From contig CAWHVD010000001.1 in NCBI GenBank assembly GCA_963832835.1, forward strand, positions 2,480,001 through 2,544,000: DNA of 64,000 bases, given 5' to 3'. The DNA is from CAVPKN01 sp963832835 (lineage in GTDB: Bacteria > Chlamydiota > Chlamydiia > Chlamydiales > JAAKFR01). The position numbers and the translations under genes were made by a program. This document shows, in pieces, positions 24,253 through 33,116 of this stretch. Below the pieces are notes generated by a model. It made no database searches and was not told where the DNA came from. It saw nothing but the letters and a program-made list of their open reading frames with translations. Position 1 is the stretch's first letter; every line of letters starts with the position of its first letter.

Positions 24253-24909
24253 CTACATCAATAAGTTTGTCAATTCTAATAAGGCCGACTCGGTCATTAC
24301 AACCCCATACGCAGCCATCAAATCATACCCGTTTACATTCGCAGCCAGAGAAAACTTTGTCTTAGGCAGGTTTCCCATGCTTTTTCTAAAGATCTCATGC
24401 CTGCCTTGCTCTTCTGCACTCTCGCCTACAAAAAGAAGACGTCTACCAAAAATCTGCTTCCCTTTCAAGAAGCCTACGACGGTCTTTGTCTTGGGAGCTT
24501 GTAGTGCTCCATTAAAGGCTGCATCTTCAACAAGAACAATCGATTCGTCTCTCAATTTGTCTACTAAAAGCTGACGAATTGCTTGACGTCGTTCTTTACG
24601 GTTGATGCGCACATGCTGATCAAATTTTGGCTTAGGACCAAACACAATACCGCCTCCCTTAAACTGAGGAGATGCCAAACTACCTTGGCGTGCATTACCT
24701 GTGCCTTTTTGGCGCCATGGCTTCTTCTTGCTATGGTTCACCTCGGAACGTCCCTTGGTGTTCGCCGACCACTGACGGGCATTAGCTCGCAGGGCAACGA
24801 TGTAATCTTTAATCATTTGGCCGCTTGCATCGACCTCGAGGAATTTCGGGTCAACATTCACCTCGCCAACTGCTTCGCCTTCGAGATTATATTTCTTCAG
24901 TGTAACCAC
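24253..24909 (-). CDS. rplD: 50S ribosomal protein L4
   Basis: The 218-aa protein has the tunnel loop RSEVNHSKKKPWRQKGTGNA followed by RQGSLASPQFKGGGIVFGP, typical of L4. In E. coli L4 represses the S10 operon; the leader here contains tandem hairpins but no E. coli-like structure is claimed. Confidence 0.97.
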   Translation of the reverse strand: MVTLKKYNLEGEAVGEVNVDPKFLEVDASGQMIKDYIVALRANARQWSANTKGRSEVNHSKKKPWRQKGTGNARQGSLASPQFKGGGIVFGPKPKFDQHVRINRKERRQAIRQLLVDKLRDESIVLVEDAAFNGALQAPKTKTVVGFLKGKQIFGRRLLFVGESAEEQGRHEIFRKSMGNLPKTKFSLAANVNGYDLMAAYGVVMTESALLELTNLLM

Positions 24910-24922
24910 GGATCTTCCTCAA

Positions 24923-25588
24923 CTATTTCTTCTTATTTTGCTTTTTCTTAGAAGGAGCTACAGATACCAAACTGCCACGCGGTCCGGGAATTGCACCTTC
25001 TACTATAATCAAATTACGCCCTTCGTCAATACCTACGACCCGAAGATTCTGAACAGTGACATGCTCCCCGCCCATACGTCCGGCTTTCTTTTGTCCAGGA
25101 AGGCAACGTCCTGGAGTCGAACGCATACCAGTTGAACCACCATGACGATGAAAGCTCGAGCCATGCGCCGCAGGACCACCTTTGAAATTGTGGCGCTTGA
25201 TTACCCCTTGGAAACCTTTTCCTTTCGAAACGCCGCTGACGTCGACAAATACAACTTCAGAAAAAACAGTCACCCCAAGCTCTTGTCCTACGGAGTAGGC
25301 TTCAACATCGTCGAGTCGTGCTTCCGCCAAATAACGACGCGGCTCCACACTCGCCTTCTGAAAATGCCCCAAAAGCTGCTTGGTTACTCTTTTTTGAATA
25401 GTGCGAGGATCTACTGTAACTATTTTTTCAAAGCCCAACTGAAGAGCATTATAACCATCGGATTCTTTTCTCTTAATCTGGGTGATAATATTCGGTTCAG
25501 CATGAATCACAGTGCAAACGACCAGGTTGCCCGAGCCGTCAAAACGCTGCGTCATTCCTCGCTTCTTTCCCATCAATTTCAATGCCAT
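24923..25588 (-). CDS. rplC: 50S ribosomal protein L3
   Basis: The 221-aa protein has the L3 signatures LMGKKRGMTQRFDGSGN, GKGFQGVIKRHNFKGGPAAH and TPGRCLPGQKKAGRMGG. It is the first gene of this ribosomal operon because rpsJ is not upstream. The ATG is preceded by AGGGAT. An intergenic leader of about 400 bp with palindromes precedes it. Confidence 0.97.
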   Translation of the reverse strand: MALKLMGKKRGMTQRFDGSGNLVVCTVIHAEPNIITQIKRKESDGYNALQLGFEKIVTVDPRTIQKRVTKQLLGHFQKASVEPRRYLAEARLDDVEAYSVGQELGVTVFSEVVFVDVSGVSKGKGFQGVIKRHNFKGGPAAHGSSFHRHGGSTGMRSTPGRCLPGQKKAGRMGGEHVTVQNLRVVGIDEGRNLIIVEGAIPGPRGSLVSVAPSKKKQNKKK

Positions 25589-25627
25589 AGGTTATCCCTA
25601 AACGAATTAAACGCCTATTCTATTTAT

Positions 25628-25683
25628 AACGGCTCTGCCGTTTTTATCACGGCTTGCCGTCGCTATAACGGCCGCTGGCCGTT
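25628..25683 (-). promoter_or_regulatory. three tandem hairpins in the rplC leader
   Basis: Three short inverted repeats with a common ACGGC/GCCGT theme lie at 25628-25642, 25649-25660 and 25667-25683, spaced about 20 bp and ending 40 bp before the rplC start. On the minus strand each stem is followed by ATA or ATAA. They could be a leader structure for autoregulation or a degenerate palindromic repeat cluster. No promoter could be assigned with confidence in 25684-25900. Confidence 0.5.
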
Positions 25684-25912
25684 GCTGCTATGTTTCCCAG
25701 ATCCTGCATGCGTTAGATTCACTAACCGTATGCTTGCCAGCGATCCGCCCACCAGTAATGGATTACTCCTATTACCGCGAAATTGGGCGACTCATCCTCT
25801 GGAAGGCTTTGTAAGCCCATTCCAAGAAACAGAAATGAAGAGATTAGCAAAGGTGCAACATTTCGCACAAGCAGTTTATGCATTAGTCCAAGAATATCAT
25901 TATTCCCCCTGC

Positions 25913-25980
25913 CCCTACCCGAGTGCGTACCAGTGCTTGATTCTCGATTTAACCGGGCACTGGTATGCACTCGGGTAGGG
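25913..25980. terminator. 24-bp stem-loop between the Cap1-like genes and rplC
   Basis: The left arm (25913-25936) pairs with the right arm (25957-25980) with a single G-T mismatch and a 20-nt loop. It starts 14 bp after the stop of the minus-strand gene at 25995. There is no T tract after it on the minus strand, so it may be a stabilising 3' structure or an insertion remnant rather than a standard terminator. Confidence 0.55.
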
Positions 25981-25994
25981 CGTAGGCGAGATTT

Positions 25995-26708
25995 TTAGAC
26001 AGTTCTGGACCAGAGACGGTAGATGCTAAATAGGCTTTTTCCAAGAGTACAAGAGAGGTAGATAGCCGGATGCACGCGTATATGGTTCAACTGCAGCCCA
26101 GAAATGATCACGTTGCTAAGCTCGAGTGACAGGTTAACGACCCTAGGCACAATTTTTTCTGACGATGTTGCGAGCCTGCCGCCTAAATATCCAATCTTGC
26201 TGCAGGATTTTACAATCGAGATATAGTCCCAACTTTTTGTAAGACCCCGCAGATGCGCGTCTGTAAAATTATATTGTCGAGATACTAGCTTTAGAGGCTT
26301 GAAAAATACGAGGCCGCCTAGGGAAATCGTTGCATAGAGAACTTTGGCAGCTTTAATCACGGTCTGCTCAAGAGCATTTTTAGGAATATCTGCCCCTTGC
26401 CTCCTTTGACGGTGAATTGAAAGGCAATCGTGATGGAAACTGACAATGCGGCGTTGGAGGGAAAAAAAACTGCTAGGGACGTGAGTGATTGAGTGAATCA
26501 ATCGGAGCTCACGTACCGTATCGGCCGCTTGGAGGACATGCTCGTTTACTTGGCTGGAATATGTAAGAGCATAATCGGCTACTGCAAGCGAAGCGTCGGT
26601 TATAGTGAGAAGGGCAGAGTGCCCTTTAGAATTTTTCCAGAAATAGCGATTAGGACAATCCGAGGAGTCCATCAGATAGTTTGTGTACGTACATATCCGG
26701 CTTGACAC
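25995..26708 (-). CDS. Cap1-like protein, second gene of pair
   Basis: The protein has 237 aa and unknown function. Helical segments such as SLAVADYALTYSSQVNEHVL and DTVRELRLIHSI line up in order and spacing with the N-terminal region of the neighbouring Cap1-like protein, so the two look like diverged paralogues. Hydrophobic stretches (VLYATISLGGLVFFKP; LELSNVIISGLQL) suggest membrane association. The GTG start at 26708 lies 12 bp after the upstream gene; the next Met is at 26675. The locus corresponds to CT529 between rplC and fmt in Chlamydia. Confidence 0.55.
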   Translation of the reverse strand: MSSRICTYTNYLMDSSDCPNRYFWKNSKGHSALLTITDASLAVADYALTYSSQVNEHVLQAADTVRELRLIHSITHVPSSFFSLQRRIVSFHHDCLSIHRQRRQGADIPKNALEQTVIKAAKVLYATISLGGLVFFKPLKLVSRQYNFTDAHLRGLTKSWDYISIVKSCSKIGYLGGRLATSSEKIVPRVVNLSLELSNVIISGLQLNHIRVHPAIYLSCTLGKSLFSIYRLWSRTV

Positions 26709-26720
26709 CTGGGAATGACC

Positions 26721-27581
26721 CTAATCCTTGATCCACGCATTGGCGACGCTTAAACCGCCAATAGCACAGCTGAGCGGAATACGAGCATAGGCAGGTAGCG
26801 CAGTGCTTGTGTGGTGAAAGATATCACTGATTAATTCCAATCCCTTCTGAGCAAGACCCATGCCGATCTCAAAAGTTTTTTTGCTGTACACCACTGCTGC
26901 ATTTACTGTTCTGTTAGCATCTCCGACAGAGACCTCTCGGTCGTAGGCTAGTTTTTGGAAAATCAAGCCACAGGAACCGCTAAGCACGCCACCGATGTGG
27001 TTAACCATCATAACTGTTGGGAACGCTTTACCGATTTTACTAGCACCTGAATCGATATCACGAGAGATATATTTTTCAAATGCGCCAATGGGCCGGCAGA
27101 TACCAAAGCCTGCGACAAAGGAGCCAGAGCTGATCACTTTTCCAGTCTGTTCCCCTAGTGCAGCCAACTTCTCCCAGATTGTTTCGGCTGTCTCATTATA
27201 GCTGAGCCGTTCGGCAGGTCCCTCTTTCAGAGGTGTAGCAGTCTTAGCAAAGAGGCCTTCTAGAAGAACACAGACATTTTTTACGCTCTGGATCAGTGAT
27301 GGAATGATACCATTAAAAATGTTGAAGAAGGCAGTGACATCGCGACCTGTTTTAACAAAGTTTCGACCTTTGACAATTCCGTTTACCGTATCATCTGAAG
27401 CGTCACCGGCCCTTGCAACCACTTCAGCAAAGTCAAAGACAGGATCGGCAGCTTTTAGGATTTTATCTAGAAATCCGACGTTAGAACATTTTTTTATCAA
27501 AGGGTGTTCGCGATTAGTGAAAAACTTACTCGTTGACTCATCTAGATAGGATCCGAAAGAACATATTGAAGCACAACCCAT
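26721..27581 (-). CDS. Cap1 (CT529)-like putative inclusion membrane protein
   Basis: The protein has about 286 aa. It occupies the rplC-fmt interval where C. trachomatis has CT529 (Cap1), and several segments resemble CT529 as I recall it: an ASIC near the N-terminus, then GRDVTAFFNIFNGIIPSLIQS against a CT529 segment GDARTVVALGNAFNGALPGT. Four hydrophobic stretches are visible, including FPTVMMVNHIGGVLSGSCGL and IPLSCAIGGLSVANAWI. Cap1 is a type III-secreted inclusion membrane protein recognised by CD8 T cells. The ATG at 27581 fits AGGAG ten bases upstream; more upstream starts lack good spacing. Homology needs an alignment. Confidence 0.6.
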   Translation of the reverse strand: MGCASICSFGSYLDESTSKFFTNREHPLIKKCSNVGFLDKILKAADPVFDFAEVVARAGDASDDTVNGIVKGRNFVKTGRDVTAFFNIFNGIIPSLIQSVKNVCVLLEGLFAKTATPLKEGPAERLSYNETAETIWEKLAALGEQTGKVISSGSFVAGFGICRPIGAFEKYISRDIDSGASKIGKAFPTVMMVNHIGGVLSGSCGLIFQKLAYDREVSVGDANRTVNAAVVYSKKTFEIGMGLAQKGLELISDIFHHTSTALPAYARIPLSCAIGGLSVANAWIKD

Positions 27582-27620
27582 AAAATGCATTCTCCTTTGA
27601 AGGCACACGTTTAAAAGGAA

Positions 27621-27649
27621 AGCATAGCACCGGCGTGGTTATTTGTAAA
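27621..27649 (-). promoter_or_regulatory. sigma-70-type promoter of the Cap1-like operon
   Basis: On the minus strand TTTACA (27644-27649) and TATGCT (27621-27626) are separated by exactly 17 bp, about 40 bp before the start codon at 27581. Confidence 0.55.
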
Positions 27650-27708
27650 GATTCTGCAAGTCAGAAGATGTTGATAGTAAAATTTATAGATGCCAGCTGC
27701 TGCTAGGG

Positions 27709-28644
27709 TCAGTTCAAAATAAAATGCACCTGATGGAGAGAAATTCCCCGCAAAAATTCTTTTGTAGCCATCGCTTTTTTCCCTTCAAGCTGGATTTCCA
27801 ACAAGGAAAGACTTCCGCTTCCACAAGCAACAACTAGCTCTAGGGGTATTCTGGACTCGATCTGACCCGGCTCTCCAGAAACTTCAGGGAGAGGCAGAGT
27901 TTTTTTGATGAGTAAACGTTTTTTTTCTCCTTTTACCTCTACCCAGCACCAAGCGCCTGGGTTGGGAGTAACGCCTCGGACCTGGTTATGCACAGAAAGG
28001 CAGGGAAGGGACCAGTCTACTTGAGCATCTTCTGGGGTAATTTTTTTGGCATGCGTGGCTAAGGCCACATCTTGCTTTATCGGCTGGATCTGATCTAGAT
28101 TCTGGAGCACCTCCCAAAGAGCCTCTTTACCTAGATTGGCTAGTGCATCCATCAACTCCCCTGCTGTCATCTCAAGGGGAATGGGAATCTTGCGGATGGC
28201 CAAAATATCTCCGGCATCCATCTGAAGGGCCATTCTCATAATGGTCACCCCGGTTTCAGTTTCGCCTTCCATAATGGAACGCTGAACAGGTGCAGCGCCC
28301 CGGTATTTAGGCAGAAGGCTTCCATGAACATTGATGCATCCCTTATGAGGAATGTCGAGAACATTTTGTTTTAAAATTTCTGCATACGCCGCTACCACAA
28401 AGAGGTCGGCATCCAGCGTCTTGAGGAATGCGGCAAATTCGGGAGCAGAAGCTTTGGTAGGCTGGTAGACTGGTAGGTTATGTGCAAGAGCGCTGGCCTT
28501 TACGGGTGTGGCGACAGGAGTTCCTGAACGGCCTCGCGGTTTGTCGGGCCGGGTTATCACGGCAACTACTTGCGCGCCTTGGACCATCAGGTGCTCTAAA
28601 ATGGTCTGTGCAAATTTTGAGGTCCCAAAAAATACGATACGCAA
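27709..28644 (-). CDS. fmt: methionyl-tRNA formyltransferase
   Basis: The 311-aa enzyme begins with MRIVFFGTSKFAQTILEHL and contains the active-site motif NVHGSLLPKYRGAAPVQRSI with catalytic Asn and His, followed by Asp in MALQMDAGDIL. It formylates initiator Met-tRNA. The C-terminal OB-like domain (about 205-311) is complete. It ends the lpxC-fabZ-lpxA-fmt run, 15 bp after lpxA, the same order as in Chlamydia. Confidence 0.97.
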   Translation of the reverse strand: MRIVFFGTSKFAQTILEHLMVQGAQVVAVITRPDKPRGRSGTPVATPVKASALAHNLPVYQPTKASAPEFAAFLKTLDADLFVVAAYAEILKQNVLDIPHKGCINVHGSLLPKYRGAAPVQRSIMEGETETGVTIMRMALQMDAGDILAIRKIPIPLEMTAGELMDALANLGKEALWEVLQNLDQIQPIKQDVALATHAKKITPEDAQVDWSLPCLSVHNQVRGVTPNPGAWCWVEVKGEKKRLLIKKTLPLPEVSGEPGQIESRIPLELVVACGSGSLSLLEIQLEGKKAMATKEFLRGISLHQVHFILN

Positions 28645-28659
28645 TGGATGAGCCCTTAG

Positions 28660-29535
28660 TTAGTACGCTCCCATTTCAACCAAAAGATCTTCAGGTGAAA
28701 TGTCGCTTTCTTCATCACTAGACGAGGTTCGTTTGTTAGATTGACAGGTCCCCTGCATACCAATTAAACCTCTTTTGGTCGCGCGGCAAAATTTGATAAA
28801 ATGGAGGACTTCGGGTAAAGGCTCTACATCTCTTGCAATCGTTTCTAGAGCTTCATCCAGATGCAATCTTGAACGATATACCAAACGGTATGCAGTAGCT
28901 AATGCACGGCGTGTTTCAAAGGGGAAGTGACGTCTTTTCAAACCGATGCGGTTAATACCGCCCAAGCAGTAGGGGATGCCACCGCCAACAGTATAGGGAG
29001 GGACATCATGTGTCACACGGCTCATTCCACCGACCATGGCATGGCAGCCAATGCGGGCAAATTGGTGTACAGGAGTCATGCCACCTATGATCGCATAATC
29101 TTCTACAATCACGTGCCCAGCTAGCAGGGAATTATTGCTCATGATGACGTGGTTACCGACCTCGCAATTGTGAGCGATATGGCAATAGGCCATGATCAGG
29201 CAATGATCTCCTACACTGACAGTAGAACCTTCACTTGTCGATGCGTTGATGGTGACAAATTCTCGAATTTCGGTGTTTTTGCCGATCACTACGTAGGTTT
29301 TTTCGCCTTGGAACTTAAGATCTTGAGTTTTGGTGCCAATGCTCACAAATGGCCAAATGATCGTCCCACTACCAATAGAGGTGTGACCGTCGATATAGGC
29401 ATGCGATTTAATGGTGACGCCATCTTCGATTTTAACCGTGCCTTTTACAATGGCATACGGTTCTATCGTGACATCCTTGCCCACTTCGGCCCCAGGCTCG
29501 ATATACGCTGTCGGATGGATCTTTGATTGTGTCAT
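28660..29535 (-). CDS. lpxA: UDP-N-acetylglucosamine acyltransferase
   Basis: The 291-aa protein is a left-handed beta-helix with hexapeptide repeats (for example IGSGTIIWPFVSIG and IGKNTEIREFVTIN). It contains YCHIAHNCEVGNHVIMSNN, holding the catalytic His. It performs the first acylation of lipid A synthesis. A C-terminal helical domain follows from about residue 195, and a Ser/Asp/Glu-rich tail after residue 270 looks lineage-specific. It is 14 bp after fabZ. Confidence 0.97.
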   Translation of the reverse strand: MTQSKIHPTAYIEPGAEVGKDVTIEPYAIVKGTVKIEDGVTIKSHAYIDGHTSIGSGTIIWPFVSIGTKTQDLKFQGEKTYVVIGKNTEIREFVTINASTSEGSTVSVGDHCLIMAYCHIAHNCEVGNHVIMSNNSLLAGHVIVEDYAIIGGMTPVHQFARIGCHAMVGGMSRVTHDVPPYTVGGGIPYCLGGINRIGLKRRHFPFETRRALATAYRLVYRSRLHLDEALETIARDVEPLPEVLHFIKFCRATKRGLIGMQGTCQSNKRTSSSDEESDISPEDLLVEMGAY

Positions 29536-29549
29536 ACTTCCCCGAAATC

Positions 29550-30011
29550 CTATATGTGTTCTTTGTTGACCAGAGCAAAGCCGAGTTCCGCTTCAACGGC
29601 CACTTTCGACCCTACCATTGCTTTCGCTTTCACCCGCCCGCCTTTTGAGCTAAAGACTGTTCCCTCTGCATAAAGCATGAGAATGTCACCCGGTTTCACT
29701 GGATTGCGGAATTTGGCATTATAGACACTCAAAAAGAGAGCGATCTTATCGGTAAACCCTTTGGAATGTACCAAAATGCCACCTGTTTGAGCTAATGCTT
29801 CCAGGATCAATACCCCGGGCATGATGGGAGCGTTAGGAAAATGGCCTTGAAAGAAATATTCATTCATCGTGACATTTTTCTGTCCCAATATCGATGGTTT
29901 ATCCAAATCCATCTCAACGATTTTATCGATGAGTAGAAAAGGGTAACGGTGGGGCAAGATCTCGCATATCTTTTTGATATCGAAAAGTGTGGGTCTATCT
30001 AAAACGTTCAT
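29550..30011 (-). CDS. fabZ: 3-hydroxyacyl-ACP dehydratase
   Basis: The 153-aa hotdog-fold enzyme has LPHRYPFLLIDKIVEMD and the active-site helix GHFPNAPIMPGVLILEALAQ with catalytic His and Glu. It dehydrates 3-hydroxyacyl-ACP in fatty acid elongation. It lies between lpxC and lpxA with 9- and 14-bp gaps, so hydroxyacyl-ACP use by lipid A and fatty acid synthesis is probably co-regulated. Confidence 0.97.
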   Translation of the reverse strand: MNVLDRPTLFDIKKICEILPHRYPFLLIDKIVEMDLDKPSILGQKNVTMNEYFFQGHFPNAPIMPGVLILEALAQTGGILVHSKGFTDKIALFLSVYNAKFRNPVKPGDILMLYAEGTVFSSKGGRVKAKAMVGSKVAVEAELGFALVNKEHI

Positions 30012-30020
30012 TACCTTCTC

Positions 30021-30863
30021 TCATGAAAACTGCTTTATTAGCTCTTTTCCCAAAGCGATATTCGCTGAATGTCCCGCACGTATGGCGATCACATGGGCTA
30101 AAAAGGGAATACCGACAAGGGACAAATCTCCGATTAGATCAAGCATTTTATGCCTAACCATCTCATCTGAAAAGCGGAGGCCCTCTTTACTAAAGACAAC
30201 ATTGTCTTTAATTACCACCGCATTTTCCAGGCTGCCTCCACGTATCAATCCATGCTCCATCAGATACGTGATCTCTTCATAGAGCGCAAATGTGCGGCAG
30301 GAGGCGAGCTGCTCCTTAAAATTTTTGGGTGTGATCACCAGCGAGAGATATTGGCAGCGAATCACAGGTGTATTGGGATAGTGCAACGTATAACTGATTC
30401 GAAACTCATCGGCTGGGAGAGCGACAAGATGTGTCTGACCTGAGGTAAAATGCACAGGGTGCTTTAAGGAAACAATAGCCTTGGTCGCCCCTTGCTCTTC
30501 AATCCCGGCCTCTTCGATCAAATCGACAAACGTTTGGGAGCTGCCATCACCAATAGGAGGCTCTCCCTCTGTCACTTGTATACATAAATTATCAATTTGG
30601 TAGGCACTCAACGCGGCGAGTACATGCTCAATTGTCTGCACGCTGCAGGTCCCAATACCGATGGTAGTACTGCGCGCTGTATCCTGAACATATTCTATGG
30701 CGGCAGGAATGGTCGGTTTTCCAGGGAGATCTAACCTTTGAAAAACAATGCCCGAATGCGCCTGAGCTGGGCAAAAGCGGAGTTGGACTTCTTTTCCGGT
30801 GTGGATGCCCACGCCTGAAAAAGAGACCGGCTTTTTTAATGTCCTTTGTGGACGTGTCACCAT
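30021..30863 (-). CDS. lpxC: UDP-3-O-acyl-N-acetylglucosamine deacetylase
   Basis: The 280-aa enzyme has FSGVGIHTGKEVQLRF, the zinc ligand in TIEHVLAALSAY, and HKMLDLIGDLSLVG with a His and an Asp ligand. It catalyses the committed step of lipid A synthesis. It is the first gene of the lpxC-fabZ-lpxA-fmt run, following lnt by 80 bp. Confidence 0.97.
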   Translation of the reverse strand: MVTRPQRTLKKPVSFSGVGIHTGKEVQLRFCPAQAHSGIVFQRLDLPGKPTIPAAIEYVQDTARSTTIGIGTCSVQTIEHVLAALSAYQIDNLCIQVTEGEPPIGDGSSQTFVDLIEEAGIEEQGATKAIVSLKHPVHFTSGQTHLVALPADEFRISYTLHYPNTPVIRCQYLSLVITPKNFKEQLASCRTFALYEEITYLMEHGLIRGGSLENAVVIKDNVVFSKEGLRFSDEMVRHKMLDLIGDLSLVGIPFLAHVIAIRAGHSANIALGKELIKQFS

Positions 30864-30943
30864 TCAACTACACCAAGTAGAATGAGCCAATTGCAATGGC
30901 TCGAATTTCAAAAGAAAACAGGTCGCAGAATGTAACTTAAAGC

Positions 30944-32635
30944 TTAGTTTTTCCGCAAGGGGTAAATATAGAAATCCTTTATCTTAAATCGCTTTCTTTT
31001 AAAACACTTACTAATAAAAAAAGAGATAAACAAAATAGCAGAGACCCCCATCGGAACCGTGTCCCCCCATCGAGCATAAAGAGTCGAAAAGTGATACAGG
31101 GGTAGAGAAGTAGACAGTACGGCAGGGGGTGCTATTTGCTGAGCGTTCTCATAAGGGAGGTGATCGGTAATCCGCCCCAGAGCATCGACCCCACAGGTGA
31201 CTCCCGTATTACAGGCTCTCAATACAGGCACACCCGATTCTATAGCTCTGAGACGCCCATGGAAGAAATGGACGGCAGGAAGCCGCGAGCGAGGATACCA
31301 GACATCATTGGTCAAATTGATCAACATCTCGGCCCCCTTTTGGCGAGCTTCGCGCATCAAATGGCCGTAGGTCTCTTCATAGCAGATGGAAATTCCAGCC
31401 GTCGACCTGGCCAACGAAAATACCTTGGCTTCTGTGCCCGGTGTAAACGAATCCATGATGCCATATTTCGAAAGGATTTTTTTGCACCAATCAAAGGGGA
31501 TATATTCACCCATAGGCAACAAAACCCGCTTTTCATAGCGAGAGAGCTCGGCTGTAAAAGGACGCACTAATAAAGCTGCATTGTAAGCTTGGTACGTTTT
31601 TTCTACTGGTTGAATATCGACATCTTCCAGCCCCAAAATGACATCGGCCCCTGTGAGATCAGCGAGTGCTTGGGCCCAAGCACGGTTCCCCACTCTGGTG
31701 GGTTCTGCAGGCAATTGGATGCGCTTTCCCAGAACATCCTCAAAGGCCTGTTCGATTTCGCGGGCAAGATAAATCGGACGATGAGTTCCATAAGGAACAG
31801 CACCTTCCGGCAGCACAATGAGATCGACAGGCTGTGTAAGATAAGGAGCCAAAAGAGACAAGATCATGTGCCATTGGTAAGCAGGAGAAATCGGAGAAGA
31901 ACCATCGACTGCAGATTTCTCTTCGGGAATCAAGGCTGTTTGAACCAAAAGAGCTTCCAGGGAGCGTGTGTGGGCTAAATATCTATCCATCTGCCTTGTA
32001 TGATATGTCAGATGAGCTGCGCCACTAAGGTATGGAAACACGGATACGGCGGCCCAAACCGCCCCGTGGCGCCAAGATCGATCATTTAGAAGCCGTAGGG
32101 CCAAAAGATTTGTAAAGAACACCCAAAAGCTTAAGCCATAAACCCCCCAGGCTGTAGCCATTTGCATTCCCGTCAAAGTCCCACTTAATGCAATTCCTAC
32201 AGGATCTAGCGAGTATCCTGATAAGATGAAAAGCCGAGACCATTCGCAAAGAGCCCAACCTCCGCTGATCCCTAATATGTGTAACCATCCCATTTCTTTA
32301 GGATTTCCGATTAATAAGGTAGCACAGGCAAATTGCACACCGAGCCATAAGCACAGAAAGGCCAAAAAGGGATAGATATAGGCTCCAACATAACGGTCAG
32401 CAAAAAACCAATTCAGATGGACAGTAGAAACACCCCCAAACCAGACTACCGCATACCAAAAACGGCTTCTTGCTCTTTCACACAGGTAAACGCCTTGCCA
32501 AAACAGAGCATATCCAAAACATGAAGCAAAAATACACCCTAGCACACTCGTGTCTGGCTGTGCTAGAGCTACGATCAAAAAGGAAATCAGGAAGTAAACG
32601 AAACGAGAGAGCTTATTCCCAACTAGGATTGGCAT
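30944..32635 (-). CDS. lnt: apolipoprotein N-acyltransferase
   Basis: The protein has about 563 aa. An N-terminal set of membrane helices (about residues 10-215) is followed by a nitrilase-like periplasmic domain. The catalytic triad is visible as Glu in LPEGAVPYG, Lys in YEKRVLLPMGEYIPF and Cys in GISICYEETYG. A final membrane helix (VPMGVSAILFISFFIS) anchors the C-terminus. It N-acylates lipoproteins at the inner membrane. Several in-frame starts exist; the ATG at 32635 overlaps the upstream DoxX stop by 13 bp. It matches CT534 in position. Confidence 0.92.
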   Translation of the reverse strand: MPILVGNKLSRFVYFLISFLIVALAQPDTSVLGCIFASCFGYALFWQGVYLCERARSRFWYAVVWFGGVSTVHLNWFFADRYVGAYIYPFLAFLCLWLGVQFACATLLIGNPKEMGWLHILGISGGWALCEWSRLFILSGYSLDPVGIALSGTLTGMQMATAWGVYGLSFWVFFTNLLALRLLNDRSWRHGAVWAAVSVFPYLSGAAHLTYHTRQMDRYLAHTRSLEALLVQTALIPEEKSAVDGSSPISPAYQWHMILSLLAPYLTQPVDLIVLPEGAVPYGTHRPIYLAREIEQAFEDVLGKRIQLPAEPTRVGNRAWAQALADLTGADVILGLEDVDIQPVEKTYQAYNAALLVRPFTAELSRYEKRVLLPMGEYIPFDWCKKILSKYGIMDSFTPGTEAKVFSLARSTAGISICYEETYGHLMREARQKGAEMLINLTNDVWYPRSRLPAVHFFHGRLRAIESGVPVLRACNTGVTCGVDALGRITDHLPYENAQQIAPPAVLSTSLPLYHFSTLYARWGDTVPMGVSAILFISFFISKCFKRKRFKIKDFYIYPLRKN

Positions 32636-33069
32636 CGGCAAGCATCCACGCTCCATCTTCCGGGTCCATAGCTCCATAGTAGTAAAAGACCGCCGAAGAT
32701 AGCCATGTTTTTGAGAAAGTGGCTCATCTGCTCTGCGAGTTCATGCCCCTGGAAATTCCAAAATCCATGGAAAATAAGTGTCGTCGGCACGAGAAAAATC
32801 ATCAAAAGATACACCCCAAAGCGCGTGTGCCATCCTGCAAGGACCAGTAGCCCTCCAATCAATTCGAACAATAACGCTACTACAGTGAAAATGCCGGCCC
32901 CTTTGATTCCAGCCTCTTGCAAAGCACTCACTGTTTCTGAAAAGATGAAAATCTTCATCACTCCCGCTAAAATAAAAATTAAACTGATCAGCAAACGGCC
33001 AAAAAAGGGGGCCGCTCCTCTTGAGTTTTTCAGGGGATCTTTCACTGGTTTACAACATGGATCATTCAT
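32623..33069 (-). CDS. DoxX-family membrane protein
   Basis: The 148-aa protein has the four-helix DoxX pattern: FGRLLISLIFILAGVMKI, FTVVALLFELIGGLLVLAGW, RFGVYLLMIFLVPTTLIFHG and MAIFGGLLLLWSYGPGRWS. DoxX proteins are small integral membrane proteins associated with redox or sulphur metabolism; the role is not settled. The N-terminus has a CC pair. It overlaps lnt by 13 bp and is divergent from the RsmB-like gene. Confidence 0.85.
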   Translation of the reverse strand: MNDPCCKPVKDPLKNSRGAAPFFGRLLISLIFILAGVMKIFIFSETVSALQEAGIKGAGIFTVVALLFELIGGLLVLAGWHTRFGVYLLMIFLVPTTLIFHGFWNFQGHELAEQMSHFLKNMAIFGGLLLLWSYGPGRWSVDACRCQS

Positions 33070-33116
33070 ATGCGCTAGCCTTGTTAATGAATTTTAAGTA
33101 TACTCCTTTAAAGTAT

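Noticed and set aside
25590..25627. Intrinsic terminator at the AACGGC/GCCGTT hairpin with TTTTT
   Set aside because: The T run follows on the plus strand, where no gene is transcribed into it; on the minus strand it precedes rplC and would block the operon.
25142..25978. 278-codon plus-strand frame across rplC and its leader
   Set aside because: It runs antisense to the highly conserved rplC and ends in the large hairpin; it has no family resemblance.
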